A stretch of DNA of 64,000 bases from Pontibacter ruber (GTDB lineage Bacteria > Bacteroidota > Bacteroidia > Cytophagales > Hymenobacteraceae): NCBI RefSeq assembly GCF_023630205.1, contig NZ_JALPRR010000002.1, positions 922,899 through 986,898 of the forward strand, read 5' to 3'. Made by a program: the position numbers and the translations under genes. Shown one piece after another: positions 43,555 through 53,060 of the stretch. Position 1 is the stretch's first letter. Every line of letters starts with the position of its first letter. The notes below the pieces were generated by a model, which ran no database searches, had not been told where the DNA came from, and worked only from the letters and a program-made list of their open reading frames with translations.

Positions 43555-45012
43555 TTAGGCGTTTAAGGCATCACGAAGTAATTGATTGGCTACTTTAGGA
43601 TCTGCCTTTCCCTTCGTTTTCTTCATGATGTCTCCCATAAACATGCCAATCAGTGATTGTTTACCGGCTTTATACTCTGCTACTTTCTGAGGGTTGGCAG
43701 CCAGCACTTCCGAAATAATTCCCTGCAGCGAATCGCTGTCCGATTCCTGCATCAGGTTCTGCTCTTCGGCCACCTGGTGGGCAGACATGCCTGGGTACTC
43801 CAGCATGTAAGGGAAGATCTTCTTGGCTGCTACCGAGTGGCTCACCTTGTTCTCATCTACCAGCGCAATAAGCTCGGCAATGCTAGCTGGCTGCAACGGG
43901 AAATCCTTGATGTGCAGCTGCAGTTCGTTCAGGTACGATTTAACAGGACCCATTACCCAGTTAGAAGCTGCCTTGTAGTTGGTCGTGTGCTTGCACAGCT
44001 CCTCAAAGTATAAAGCAACTTCTTTAGCGTCAGTCAGTACGGCAGCATCGTATTCCGGCAGACCAAATTCGCCCACGAAACGCTTGTAGAGCTCCTGTGG
44101 CAGGCTTGGCATCTGTGCATGGATCTTGTCAAGCCACTCCTGCTCGATCACCAGCGGTGGTAGGTCCGGCTCCGGGAAGTAACGGTAGTCGTTGAGCGTT
44201 TCCTTGGAGCGCATGGCGGTCGTAGTGCCGGTATTGGCATCGAAGTTCCGGGTTTCAGAATCTACCTTGCCTCCGTTCTCGATGATCTCGATCTGACGCT
44301 CGATCTCGTGCTCGATGGCGCGCTGCACATTACGGAAGGAGTTCATGTTCTTCACCTCCACTTTGGTACCCCAAAGCGGCGAATCCTTCAGCATCACGGA
44401 GATGTTGGCATCGCAGCGCAGCGAACCTTCTTCCATGTTGCCGTCGCAGATATCGAGGTATTTTACCAGGCGTTTGATCTCAGTAAGGTAATTATAAGCC
44501 TCTTCCGAATCGCGGATGTCAGGCTCGGACACGATCTCGATCAGCGGCACACCGGCACGGTTGAAGTCAACGAGTGTTTCCGTTTCGCCTGGTAAGTGCA
44601 TGGATTTACCCGCGTCCTCTTCCATGTGAATGCGGGTGATGCCAATGCGCTTGTCGTTGCCTGCGGCATCCTTCACCACCAGGTGGCCGTTAGTACACAC
44701 CGGTGTTTTATCCTGCGTTATCTGGTAGCCTTTCGGAAGATCCGGATAGAAATAGTTTTTACGGGCATACAGGTTATAGCGCGTAATATCGCTGTTGGTA
44801 GCCAAGCCCATTTTCACGGCCATTTCCACTACATTCTTGTTCACGCGTGGCAGCGTGCCCGGGTGCCCCAGCGTGATTACGCTCAGGTTGGTGTTTGGCA
44901 TAGCGCCATACTCGGTAGAGTCAGCAGAGTAGGCTTTGCTCTCCGTCAGCAGCTGCGCGTGTACTTCCAGACCAATAATTGCCTGGTATTTATCTCTTAT
45001 CTCTTTATCCAT
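43555..45012 (-). CDS. gatB: Asp-tRNA(Asn)/Glu-tRNA(Gln) amidotransferase subunit B
   Basis: GatB is the kinase and tRNA-binding subunit of GatCAB, which converts Glu-tRNA(Gln) to Gln-tRNA(Gln) and Asp-tRNA(Asn) to Asn-tRNA(Asn). The 485-residue protein has IIGLEVHAQLLTESK near residue 12, LGHPGTLPRVN near 48, RKNYFYPDLPKGYQI near 85 and the B-specific block GVPLIEIVSEPDI near 155. The YqeY-like tail domain lies at about 340-485. Length is standard. The gatA and gatC genes are not in this window. The TlpA-like gene follows ten bases downstream. Confidence 0.96.
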   Translation of the reverse strand: MDKEIRDKYQAIIGLEVHAQLLTESKAYSADSTEYGAMPNTNLSVITLGHPGTLPRVNKNVVEMAVKMGLATNSDITRYNLYARKNYFYPDLPKGYQITQDKTPVCTNGHLVVKDAAGNDKRIGITRIHMEEDAGKSMHLPGETETLVDFNRAGVPLIEIVSEPDIRDSEEAYNYLTEIKRLVKYLDICDGNMEEGSLRCDANISVMLKDSPLWGTKVEVKNMNSFRNVQRAIEHEIERQIEIIENGGKVDSETRNFDANTGTTTAMRSKETLNDYRYFPEPDLPPLVIEQEWLDKIHAQMPSLPQELYKRFVGEFGLPEYDAAVLTDAKEVALYFEELCKHTTNYKAASNWVMGPVKSYLNELQLHIKDFPLQPASIAELIALVDENKVSHSVAAKKIFPYMLEYPGMSAHQVAEEQNLMQESDSDSLQGIISEVLAANPQKVAEYKAGKQSLIGMFMGDIMKKTKGKADPKVANQLLRDALNA

Positions 45013-45017
45013 TGTTT

Positions 45018-45085
45018 TAATGATTAATGAATAATGATGTAATGACTAAGTATAAATGAAGTTGAGCCATTACTCATTAATCATC
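45018..45085. repeat. AT-rich inverted repeat between alaS and gatB
   Basis: ATGATTAATGA (45020-45030) pairs with TCATTAATCAT (45074-45084), with inner pairing of TAATG (45040-45044) and CATTA (45068-45072). It fills the gap after the alaS stop codon and may be a weak terminator or a decayed repeat element. One AAGTATAA word lies in the loop. Confidence 0.45.
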
Positions 45086-45086
45086 A

Positions 45087-47723
45087 TTAATTGTTCATTA
45101 ACGCCTTTACTAATTCCAATGCCTTGGCTGGTACGGCCTGCAGACCTGCCGTTTCTTTACCGCCTGCTGTTGCATAGAACGGCTGTCCACCGCCACCGCC
45201 TTTGATCTCTTTGGCCAGTTCGCGCACCATCTGGCTTGCGTTCAGCTTTTTGTCAGAAACCAGGTTGTCAGAGAGCATCACCGCGATCTGTGGTTTGCCT
45301 TCGATCTCAGCAGCAAGTATAAGCACAAGGTTGTCTACTGCCTGGCGCATATCAAATGCCAGTTTTTTCAGGTAATCGGAATTGCTTACGTTCACCTGCT
45401 CTGCTACGAAGTTAACTCCATCCAGCGACTGTGCTTTCTGTACAAGGCTTTCCTTCAGGCTGGTCAGCTGCTTCAGTTCAAACTGCTCCAGTTGCTTTTG
45501 CAAAGCTTTGTTTTCTTCCTGCAGCTTTTCTACAGCTCCGGATACATTGCTTTGGGTGCCCAGCACTTCGCGCACCGCATTCAGCTCGTTCAGTTGCTGC
45601 TGCATAAAGTCTTCAGCGGCAGCGGCTGTCAGGGCCTCAATACGGCGAACACCAGCCGCTACGGAACTTTCTGATATAATCTTAAAGTAACCGATCTCGC
45701 CGGTGTTGTACACGTGCGTACCGCCGCAAAGCTCTACAGAGTGCTCCCGGTCAAAGGCAATTACGCGTACAAAGTCGCCATACTTCTCGCCGAACAGCGC
45801 CATCGCACCCATACCTTTTGCATCAGCAATCGGAATGTTACGCTGCTCTTCCAACGGTATCGACTGGCGCACGCGCTCGTTTACGATATGCTCTATTTCG
45901 CGCAGCTGTGCATCTTCTATCTTGGCAAAGTGCGAGAAGTCGAAGCGGAGCAGTTTCTCGCTTACCAAAGAGCCTTTCTGCTGCACGTGTTCTCCTAAAA
46001 CTTTTCTTAAAGCAGCATGCAGTAAGTGCGTAGCAGAGTGGTTTTTACGGATCAGGTTACGGCGCTCCACATCGATCTGGCTCCTGAAAGCAGCCTCCGC
46101 GTTCTGTGGCAGCTTAGACGTAATATGAAGTATAAGATCGTTCTCTTTCTTTGTATCCAGCACCTCTACCTGTTCGGTATCAGAGATAAGGTAACCGATG
46201 TCGCCTACCTGTCCGCCACTTTCGGCATAGAAAGGCGTTTTGTCCAGCACGATATGGTACTCGGTCTTGTTTTTGGTCTTTACCTGGCGGTAACGCACAA
46301 TATGTGACTCGGTGGTATCCACGTCATAGCCAATAAACTCGTTTACCACGTCCGGCTGAAGTATAACCCAGTCGGTCTGCTCGGAGGCAGAAGCGTTGCG
46401 GGAACGGTTTTTTTGCTGCTCCATCTCCACGCCAAAGCCAGCCTCGTCTACCGTTAGGCCTTTCTCACGGGCGATCAGGGCAGTAAGGTCCAGCGGGAAA
46501 CCGAAGGTGTCGTATAGTTCGAAAGCTGTTTTGCCGTCGATGGTGTTGTTGTTCTCTCTGAATTTTTCTTCCAGGGCATCAAGGCGCTTCAATCCGTTCT
46601 CCAGCGTTCTTAAGAAAGCATTCTCTTCCTCTTCGATCACGCGCTGCACAAAGCTCAGCTGTGCTTTGAGTTCAGGGAACACGTTCTCCATCTGGTCGGC
46701 TAGTACGGCAGCCAGTTTGTATAGGAACGGTTTCTTGAAGTCCAGGAAAGTAAAGGCGTAACGCACAGCACGACGCAGGATACGTCTAATCACATAACCC
46801 GCTTTGTTGTTCGATGGCAGCTGGCCATCGGCAATGGCAAAGGCAATGGCGCGGATGTGGTCAGCCATTACGCGGATAGCGATATCAACTTTCTCGTTCT
46901 CGCCATACTTCACACCAGCTTCCTGCGCAATGAACTGGATCAGCGGCTGGAATACGTCGGTATCGTAGTTGGAGCGCTTGCCCTGGATGGCCATGCATAA
47001 ACGCTCGAAGCCCATACCGGTATCTACGTGCTGGGCAGGCAGTTTTACGAGCGAGCCATCGGCCAGGCGGTTGAACTCCATGAATACGTTGTTCCAGATC
47101 TCGACTACCTGCGGGTGGTCGTTGTTCACCAGCGATTTGCCGTCTACCTGCGCTCTTTCTTCTTCAGAGCGTAAGTCCACGTGGATCTCAGAGCACGGAC
47201 CGCACGGTCCGGTGTCACCCATTTCCCAGAAGTTATCTTTCTTGGTACCCATCAGAATACGATCCTCAGCGATCATGGTCTTCCAGATGTTAAAGGCATC
47301 CTGGTCCATCGGCAGGTTGTCTTTTTCATCGCCCTGGAAAACAGAAACATAAAGCCTGTCTTTTGGCAGCCCGTATACTTCTGTCAGCAGCTCCCACGAC
47401 CAGGTCAGCGCCTCTTTCTTGAAGTAATCGCCAAAAGACCAGTTGCCCAGCATTTCAAACATGGTGTGGTGGTAGGTATCATAGCCTACTTCTTCCAGGT
47501 CGTTGTGCTTGCCGCTTACGCGAAGGCATTTCTGGGTGTCGGCAATACGCTTGTAAGGTGCAGGTTTATTGCCCAGAAAGTAATCCTTAAAGGGAGCCAT
47601 GCCCGAGTTGATAAACATCAACGTTGGGTCATCTTTCACCACAATCGGGGCTGAAGGCACGATCTGGTGCTGCTTGGAAGCAAAGAAGTCGAGAAACTTC
47701 TGTCTAATCTCAGCTGAGTTCAT
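45087..47723 (-). CDS. alaS: Alanyl-tRNA synthetase
   Basis: AlaS charges tRNA(Ala) and clears mischarged Ser/Gly-tRNA. The 878-residue protein has the class II catalytic core (about 1-460, with FINSGMAPFKDYF near 33 and HHTMFEMLGNWSFGDYFKKEA split near 85) and the editing domain with the zinc ligands HSATHLLHAAL near 577 and CGGTHVYNTGEIG near 680. The C-terminal oligomerisation/DHHA1 region contains a coiled coil (about 725-765) and the Gly-rich KGGGGGQPF near 845. All expected domains are present. It is divergent from a MerR-type regulator gene. Confidence 0.97.
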   Translation of the reverse strand: MNSAEIRQKFLDFFASKQHQIVPSAPIVVKDDPTLMFINSGMAPFKDYFLGNKPAPYKRIADTQKCLRVSGKHNDLEEVGYDTYHHTMFEMLGNWSFGDYFKKEALTWSWELLTEVYGLPKDRLYVSVFQGDEKDNLPMDQDAFNIWKTMIAEDRILMGTKKDNFWEMGDTGPCGPCSEIHVDLRSEEERAQVDGKSLVNNDHPQVVEIWNNVFMEFNRLADGSLVKLPAQHVDTGMGFERLCMAIQGKRSNYDTDVFQPLIQFIAQEAGVKYGENEKVDIAIRVMADHIRAIAFAIADGQLPSNNKAGYVIRRILRRAVRYAFTFLDFKKPFLYKLAAVLADQMENVFPELKAQLSFVQRVIEEEENAFLRTLENGLKRLDALEEKFRENNNTIDGKTAFELYDTFGFPLDLTALIAREKGLTVDEAGFGVEMEQQKNRSRNASASEQTDWVILQPDVVNEFIGYDVDTTESHIVRYRQVKTKNKTEYHIVLDKTPFYAESGGQVGDIGYLISDTEQVEVLDTKKENDLILHITSKLPQNAEAAFRSQIDVERRNLIRKNHSATHLLHAALRKVLGEHVQQKGSLVSEKLLRFDFSHFAKIEDAQLREIEHIVNERVRQSIPLEEQRNIPIADAKGMGAMALFGEKYGDFVRVIAFDREHSVELCGGTHVYNTGEIGYFKIISESSVAAGVRRIEALTAAAAEDFMQQQLNELNAVREVLGTQSNVSGAVEKLQEENKALQKQLEQFELKQLTSLKESLVQKAQSLDGVNFVAEQVNVSNSDYLKKLAFDMRQAVDNLVLILAAEIEGKPQIAVMLSDNLVSDKKLNASQMVRELAKEIKGGGGGQPFYATAGGKETAGLQAVPAKALELVKALMNN

Positions 47724-47774
47724 GTATGAGTATTAAGACTTTAGATACTATCTGCTATACTTGTTGTTTAATAA

Positions 47775-47803
47775 CAAAAAATATAGAATTTTTGCCTTGC
47801 AAA
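47775..47803 (-). promoter_or_regulatory. Probable alaS promoter
   Basis: On the minus strand the order is TTTG (47800-47803), about 16 bases, then TATTTTTTG (47775-47783). This is one base longer than the -7 consensus TAnnTTTG and slightly closer than the usual spacing. It lies about 50 bases before the alaS ATG in an AT-rich stretch. Confidence 0.4.
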
Positions 47804-47925
47804 GACACCGTTTCCGGGCGGCTTCTGCCGAGCTTATACTTGGCAAAAGTAGCATATTTTAGCTGTATTCAGTAATACTGGCCCGAAAATCTGTCTGTTT
47901 CTGCCCATACTTTAGCGATTACCAC

Positions 47926-48273
47926 ATGCCTTATAAAGAAAAAGAAATAGAGAAACAGTATTACACGATCGGCGAAGTAGCCGCCATTTTCGAGGTTGCT
48001 CCTTCCCTCATCCGCTTCTGGGAAACAGAATTTGAACAGCTTCGGCCTAAAAAGAGCAAAAAAGGCAACCGCCAGTATACAGCTAAGGATATTGAAAACC
48101 TGCGCTCGGTTTATCACCTGGTAAAGGAACGCGGCTTCACGATACAGGGTGCCAAAGAGGTGCTGAAGAATAAATCAGTACAGACGAAGGACAAGATCGA
48201 CATGATCCAGTCGCTGGAGAAAGTGCGCTCTTTCCTGGTAGGCATCAAAGATCAGCTGAACACCAAAGCCTAG
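47926..48273 (+). CDS. MerR family transcriptional regulator
   Basis: The 115-residue protein is a short MerR-type DNA-binding protein. Residues 11-32 form the winged helix-turn-helix (YYTIGEVAAIFEVAPSLIRFW), followed by the MerR wing (KGNRQYTAKDIENLRSVYHLV) and a short C-terminal helix. It lacks any cysteine cluster, so it is not a metal sensor of the MerR/CueR type. Short MerR proteins next to DprA recur in Bacteroidota and their target is unknown. The dprA gene starts 18 bases downstream. Confidence 0.9.
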   Translation: MPYKEKEIEKQYYTIGEVAAIFEVAPSLIRFWETEFEQLRPKKSKKGNRQYTAKDIENLRSVYHLVKERGFTIQGAKEVLKNKSVQTKDKIDMIQSLEKVRSFLVGIKDQLNTKA

Positions 48274-48291
48274 GCTATCGTATTCTGAGGC

Positions 48292-49413
48292 ATGTCTGAA
48301 AACAGCCTCTACGAAGTAGCCCTCACTTTTTTGCCAAACGTCGGGACGCAGCTCACGCGCCTCCTGGTTAGCTATTGCGGATCTCCGAAAGAGGTGTTTG
48401 CCGCGCCTCCCGGCAAGCTGCTGAAGATACCAGGCATTGGCGATAAACTGGTGCGTAACATTACCGATAATGCACGCCATGCGCTGCTGGAGGCCGAACA
48501 GGTGGTGAAACAGGCAGAGGCGCAAGAGGTAAAGCTGCTTTTTTATACTTCGCCGGATTACCCGAACCGCCTGAAGCAGATCGCAGACGCTCCTGTGCTG
48601 TTATACTTCCGTGGCAGCGGCAACCTCAACCAGAAACGCATTATTAGCATTGTGGGTACCCGCAAACCCACTGCTTACGGACAGGCTGTGACGGAGCGCA
48701 TTGTGGAAGGGTTAAAATCTTATAATGTGCTGGTGGTAAGCGGATTGGCCTATGGCGTTGATATTATTTCTCACAGGGCAGCGCTGCAGGCAGGTTTGCC
48801 AACTGTTGGCGTGATGGCATCGGGACCAGACATTGTTTACCCGGCCGTGCACCGCAAATATGCCGAGAAAATGCTGGAGCAGGGCGGCCTGCTCACCGAA
48901 GGCACGTTTGGCACCAAGCCGGACGCGCCGCGTTTCCCGGCCCGTAACCGCATCATTGCCGGCATGTCTGATTGTACGATTGTGGTAGAAGCTGCTTTTA
49001 AAAGCGGCACCCTGATTACCGCCGACATAGCCCATAGTTATGACAAAGAAGTGATGGCTGTACCCGGCAACATCAACTCGCCTGTTTCAGAAGGTACCAA
49101 CCACCTGATCAAGTCCCTTAAGGCAGCAGTTTATACTTCTCCCCAGGATCTGATCGAGCTGCTAAACTGGGATTTGGAGGAAGAAGCCGCTGCTAAAAAA
49201 GCCGCAGCTGCCCCTGCCTTTGATCCGGCTGATTTTACAGCGGATGAATTGAAAGTGCTGATGGTGCTGCAGCAAACCCGCGAAGAGCACATGGACAACC
49301 TGAGCTGGAAAGCACAGTTGTCGGTAAGCCTGCTGGCTTCTGTTCTGCTGGGGCTTGAGTTTAAAGGTATGGTGAAAGCCTTGCCCGGTAAACGCTTTAT
49401 GCTAATCGGATAA
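48292..49413 (+). CDS. dprA: DNA-protecting protein DprA
   Basis: DprA binds incoming single-stranded DNA during natural transformation and loads RecA on it. The 373-residue protein has an N-terminal helix-hairpin-helix part (LKIPGIGDKLVRNI near residue 43), the Rossmann DprA domain (about 85-300) with ISIVGTRKPTAYG near 120, VVSGLAYGVDIISHRAAL near 146 and RFPARNRIIAGMSD near 208. GTLITADIAHSYDKEVMAVPG lies near 240, and a C-terminal winged-helix domain (about 315-373). Its presence permits, but does not prove, natural competence. Confidence 0.95.
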   Translation: MSENSLYEVALTFLPNVGTQLTRLLVSYCGSPKEVFAAPPGKLLKIPGIGDKLVRNITDNARHALLEAEQVVKQAEAQEVKLLFYTSPDYPNRLKQIADAPVLLYFRGSGNLNQKRIISIVGTRKPTAYGQAVTERIVEGLKSYNVLVVSGLAYGVDIISHRAALQAGLPTVGVMASGPDIVYPAVHRKYAEKMLEQGGLLTEGTFGTKPDAPRFPARNRIIAGMSDCTIVVEAAFKSGTLITADIAHSYDKEVMAVPGNINSPVSEGTNHLIKSLKAAVYTSPQDLIELLNWDLEEEAAAKKAAAAPAFDPADFTADELKVLMVLQQTREEHMDNLSWKAQLSVSLLASVLLGLEFKGMVKALPGKRFMLIG

Positions 49414-49502
49414 GAGTTCTGAGTCTCGGGTTCTGAGTTTTATCAGGTTAGTGCCGAAGAGTAGCAGCGTATTATTTTAATTGAGTTCTTCTTTGAGTTT
49501 AA

Positions 49503-49530
49503 TTCGTAATTCTTCATTCGTAATTCGTAA
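49503..49530. repeat. Three copies of TTCGTAA
   Basis: TTCGTAA occurs at 49503-49509, 49517-49523 and 49524-49530 in the gap between dprA and the aminotransferase gene. Earlier in the same gap GAGTTCTGAG and GGTTCTGAG repeat. This low-complexity intergenic filler has no visible function. Confidence 0.5.
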
Positions 49531-49539
49531 TTATAAAAG

Positions 49540-50367
49540 GTGCACCTGCTTTACAACGGACATATCATACTGGAAGATGAGCTGCAGCTGCCGCTTAGCA
49601 ACAGGGCGTTTCAGTACAACGACGGCTTCTTCGAAACATTGATGATGCGAAATGGTAAGTTGCTGTTCTGGCAGGACCATGTGGCCCGTATGAAGGAAGC
49701 GGCTAAAGTCCTTAAATTAGAATTACCCCCTTTGTTTTCGCAGGCAGGCCTGGAAGAAGAACTTCAGACACTAGCCCATTGCAACAACACAAGTGAGTAT
49801 GGGCGCATCAAGCTGAAAGTATGGCGGGCTGGCGGCGGTCTTTACACCCCTGAAACAAATGCAGTGGATTGGTATGCTACCGTCATTCCGGCTGCGCCTG
49901 TAGCCACAGAACCTTTGCAAATCGGTATCTGCAAGAATGTGCGTACCATACCTTCCTCCCTCTCCCATTTTAAAGGGCCTAATGCGCTGCTTTACGTTTT
50001 AGCTGGTATAGAAAAACAGGAACGCCAGTTTAATGACATGCTGCTGCTCGATCAGCAGGACAACGTGTCGGAGCTTATCTCCTCTAACATCTTTTGGATC
50101 AAAGATGCTATACTTTATACTCCTGCCCTCACTGCAGGCTGTGTGAATGGCATTGTGCGCCGCAATATCCTGCGCTGGTGCCAGGCTCAACGCATAAATC
50201 TTCAGGAAGGTAAGTATAGTAAAGACAGTCTCCTGCAGGCAGACACTGTCTTCTGTTCAAACGTGACGGGAGTCAGACCTATTGCTGCTGTTGAGGATGT
50301 TAAGTTTGAGCCAGTGCATCCGTTACTGACACAACTGCAGCAGCACTGTTTCCCATCAGAAGTATAG
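49540..50367 (+). CDS. Aminotransferase class IV (PabC/IlvE-like)
   Basis: The 275-residue pyridoxal-phosphate enzyme belongs to fold type IV. It has the opening YNGHIILEDELQLPLSNRAFQ (split), GFFETLMMRNGKLLFW near 30 with the Arg-containing HVARMKEAA, the Schiff-base Lys in SLSHFKGPNALLY near 147, DQQDNVSELISSNIFWI near 178 and PALTAGCVNGIVRRNIL near 202. These features fit 4-amino-4-deoxychorismate lyase (folate) or branched-chain aminotransferase; the short length favours the PabC type. The start is a GTG at 49540. Confidence 0.85.
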   Translation: MHLLYNGHIILEDELQLPLSNRAFQYNDGFFETLMMRNGKLLFWQDHVARMKEAAKVLKLELPPLFSQAGLEEELQTLAHCNNTSEYGRIKLKVWRAGGGLYTPETNAVDWYATVIPAAPVATEPLQIGICKNVRTIPSSLSHFKGPNALLYVLAGIEKQERQFNDMLLLDQQDNVSELISSNIFWIKDAILYTPALTAGCVNGIVRRNILRWCQAQRINLQEGKYSKDSLLQADTVFCSNVTGVRPIAAVEDVKFEPVHPLLTQLQQHCFPSEV

Positions 50368-50406
50368 CTTATGGATTTTATCCATACTACAGATCCTAGC
50401 AAAGAT

Positions 50407-50437
50407 AAAGGTTGCCCTGGATACAGAGCAGCCTTTT
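50407..50437. terminator. Intrinsic terminator between convergent genes
   Basis: AAAGGTTGC (50407-50415) pairs with GCAGCCTTT (50428-50436) with one G-U wobble, followed by further T. It serves the aminotransferase gene and, through the A-rich left side, the SusC-like gene. Confidence 0.65.
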
Positions 50438-50459
50438 TAGGAAGTATAACAAGTGTAGT

Positions 50460-53060
50460 TTAAATGCTGAGATTCAGGCCTACAGAGAAGGTGCGTGGCT
50501 GTGGGTATTGTCCTCGGTCAATTCCACCTGTTACTTCAGGGTCCTGACCTTTATACTTAGTGATTACAAAAGCATTCTGAACAGTAGCATTCAGTTTAAG
50601 TGCAGCACGATCGCGCCAGATATTGCCAACGTTATAACCTAGCTGAAGGTACTCAAGGCGAGCAAAGGATGCTTTTTCAAGAAAGTAGTTCGAGTGCAGT
50701 TGCGGTATATTAAACCCGCTTTCTGTATACTTGCCGGAAATATTTTCCATGTAACCTCCATTAGAGGCCATGTAAAGTGCATTTCGGTAAGCTTCTGCAT
50801 AGTTGAATACATTGTTGCCTAATGAGCCTCTCAATAAAAAGTCAGCACTTAATTTTCTATAGTTTATTTCAGAATTCAGACCGAATACTAAAGAAGGATC
50901 AACCGTTCTCATTACCTGTTTTTCGTCATAGCCTCTGACATCTTTTTTATAGCCCTTCTCTATTGGCTTACCATGAGAATCGTACAACTGCTCATATAGG
51001 TAAAAAGAGTTTATCGGCTTGCCAGGGCTTAACACCAATTCATCACCATAATGATAAAGTTGTGAACCTTTCCTAAAGTCTGATACTTCTGATTTTAGGT
51101 AATTTAAATTAGTACCAATACTCCAATTCAGATCTGGTCTTGAAATAAGTTGGTAGCGCAGGTTTGTCTCTAATCCGGAAGTTAGAAAGCCGCCGTTGTT
51201 AGCCTTAAGCGTATTGGAGTTCGGGAAACCATTAATAGGTGGCAAGGTTATTATGATTAACATATCCTTTGTACTGGTTCTATAGTAATTTAAATCTCCG
51301 GATAGCCTATTGCCCCGGATGCCCCAGGTTAAACCTGCGTTCCACTTATTAGTTCTCTCAACCTTTAGTTCGCTGTTAAACATTGAAGTCATCACAAGCG
51401 AGCTATTATCCGGTTTGCCATAGCTGCTGTAGTTGGCGTATAGTTTGAGCTGTGATAGATTAGATTTACCAGCCAGAAAAGACTCCTTTAGCAAGTTCCA
51501 GGAAACGCCTCCTGAGCCCATCACGAACGTACGGTCTGTAGCAGGCAATAAAGAGCTTTGTTCTCTCGTCAGGGCTGCTTCCAACAGGTACTTGCCTTTT
51601 ACAGAAAAAGCAGCTTGACCGAATACAGAAGTATAGTTGTTGCTGATCATGTAGTAGAATTCACTAAAGCTACCACGGCCGGAAGAGCTAAGGTTGTATT
51701 GCTCCTGTTCATGATCTTTAACCGATGCCCCCAGCACCACCTGTAGTTTGCTTTGTAACATCCCAAGCGGCTGATCCAGCGAAAGAAAGGCTTCTTTCTT
51801 CTTCCAGTTTATACTTCTGTCACGTGTTTGCAACCAACCCTTCAGCCAAGCTACAGATGCCATTTCAGCAGGACGCTGTAAGGTGAAATCGTTTTGCTGA
51901 TCCTGAAAGGCATAACGGATATTGACGCTCAGTGAAGGCAGGAAATGTAGCTTATACTGCAGGTGTACCTGCCCCAAAAGGTTGCTAGTTTCATCTTCGT
52001 GCAAGCCTTGTTCCAGCAGGCTTAGGGGGTTAGTTGTGGCGTTATCATTGGGCTCTCCGTTTGGTCTCAGATACGTAAAATAGCCACCATACCTGTTATC
52101 CTGGTAAACAGGTTGTGTAGGATCAAAAGCCCAGGCCTGAGTAATGGCATATTTATCTGCGATACGGGTATACTCGTCTGCTTTTCGCAAGTATACATTC
52201 AGGCGCAGGTGATCCTGCAAAAAGCTTGGGTTTAGCGACAGTGCCAGCGAGTTGCGTTTCGCCTGTGAGGTTTTCAGGATGCCATTCTGGTTCAGATAAC
52301 CATAAGATACGCGGAAAGGTACAGCTTTAAAAAGTGCCCCACTCAGGCTTAGGTTCTGGTCGTGGCTGAAGGCGTTGCGGAAGATCACGTCCTGCCAATC
52401 GGTGTCATACTTGCCAAGCAAATGCTCCTGTTCCGGAAAATCTCTCTGCACCATCTCCCGAAACTCACCTGAAGATAAGACATCTGCTTTTTTGCGAAGT
52501 ACCGATATACCTGCTGTAGTGGTGTAGTCGAGCTTTAGGTTAGAAGTCTTATTTGCCTGCTTCGTTGTTATGAGCAGTACGCCATTAGCTGCCCTTCCGC
52601 CATAAATAGCCATTGAAGCAGCGTCCTTCAACAGCGTTATAGTAGCAATGTCGTTAGGATTAAGGAAGCTGAAGGAACTGTTATGATCCGAGGCCGACGT
52701 GGGCTCCAGCGGCACACCATCGAGCACTACCAAGGGTGCAATACTACCGAAAATAGATGTGCCGGATCGAAGGATCATCTGAGCGCCTGCTCCCGGTGCG
52801 CCTGCGTTCGGAATAACCCGAAGCCCTGCCACCTGCCCAGCAAGTAGTTGCTCTGTTGTTGAGATCAAGCCTTTGTTCAGGTTTTCGGGCTTTAGCTGCA
52901 TGGTGTTCTCTGTAATCTCTGTAAGAAGTCTTCTGCCATAGCCTGTTTGCAAGGTATCTACTGGAGGCTGGGCAAAAGCTGTAAAAGAGACAAGAGCAAA
53001 GCTAAAAGCGGCAACTCCTGAACGAACGGAACCGTTTTTGGAGCGTAAAAATTGTTTCAA
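50460..53060 (-). CDS. SusC-like TonB-dependent receptor, lacking the CTLD domain
   Basis: The 866-residue protein has a signal peptide (about residues 1-31, ending FTAFAQ) and then goes almost directly to the plug domain: LISTTEQLLAGQVAGLRVIP near 64, SGTSIFGSIAPLVVLDGVPL near 93, and the SusC plug ending DAASMAIYGGRAANGVLLITTKQ near 147. A large barrel ends with TFSVGLNLSI. Typical SusC proteins carry an extra beta-sandwich before the plug and are about 1000 residues; that domain is absent. There is no SusD gene beside it. It probably imports an oligomer or chelate, but the substrate cannot be read. Confidence 0.88.
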   Translation of the reverse strand: MKQFLRSKNGSVRSGVAAFSFALVSFTAFAQPPVDTLQTGYGRRLLTEITENTMQLKPENLNKGLISTTEQLLAGQVAGLRVIPNAGAPGAGAQMILRSGTSIFGSIAPLVVLDGVPLEPTSASDHNSSFSFLNPNDIATITLLKDAASMAIYGGRAANGVLLITTKQANKTSNLKLDYTTTAGISVLRKKADVLSSGEFREMVQRDFPEQEHLLGKYDTDWQDVIFRNAFSHDQNLSLSGALFKAVPFRVSYGYLNQNGILKTSQAKRNSLALSLNPSFLQDHLRLNVYLRKADEYTRIADKYAITQAWAFDPTQPVYQDNRYGGYFTYLRPNGEPNDNATTNPLSLLEQGLHEDETSNLLGQVHLQYKLHFLPSLSVNIRYAFQDQQNDFTLQRPAEMASVAWLKGWLQTRDRSINWKKKEAFLSLDQPLGMLQSKLQVVLGASVKDHEQEQYNLSSSGRGSFSEFYYMISNNYTSVFGQAAFSVKGKYLLEAALTREQSSLLPATDRTFVMGSGGVSWNLLKESFLAGKSNLSQLKLYANYSSYGKPDNSSLVMTSMFNSELKVERTNKWNAGLTWGIRGNRLSGDLNYYRTSTKDMLIIITLPPINGFPNSNTLKANNGGFLTSGLETNLRYQLISRPDLNWSIGTNLNYLKSEVSDFRKGSQLYHYGDELVLSPGKPINSFYLYEQLYDSHGKPIEKGYKKDVRGYDEKQVMRTVDPSLVFGLNSEINYRKLSADFLLRGSLGNNVFNYAEAYRNALYMASNGGYMENISGKYTESGFNIPQLHSNYFLEKASFARLEYLQLGYNVGNIWRDRAALKLNATVQNAFVITKYKGQDPEVTGGIDRGQYPQPRTFSVGLNLSI

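Noticed and set aside
49503..49530. TTCGTAA repeats as a CRISPR array
   Set aside because: Units are seven bases long with almost no spacers, and there are no cas genes.
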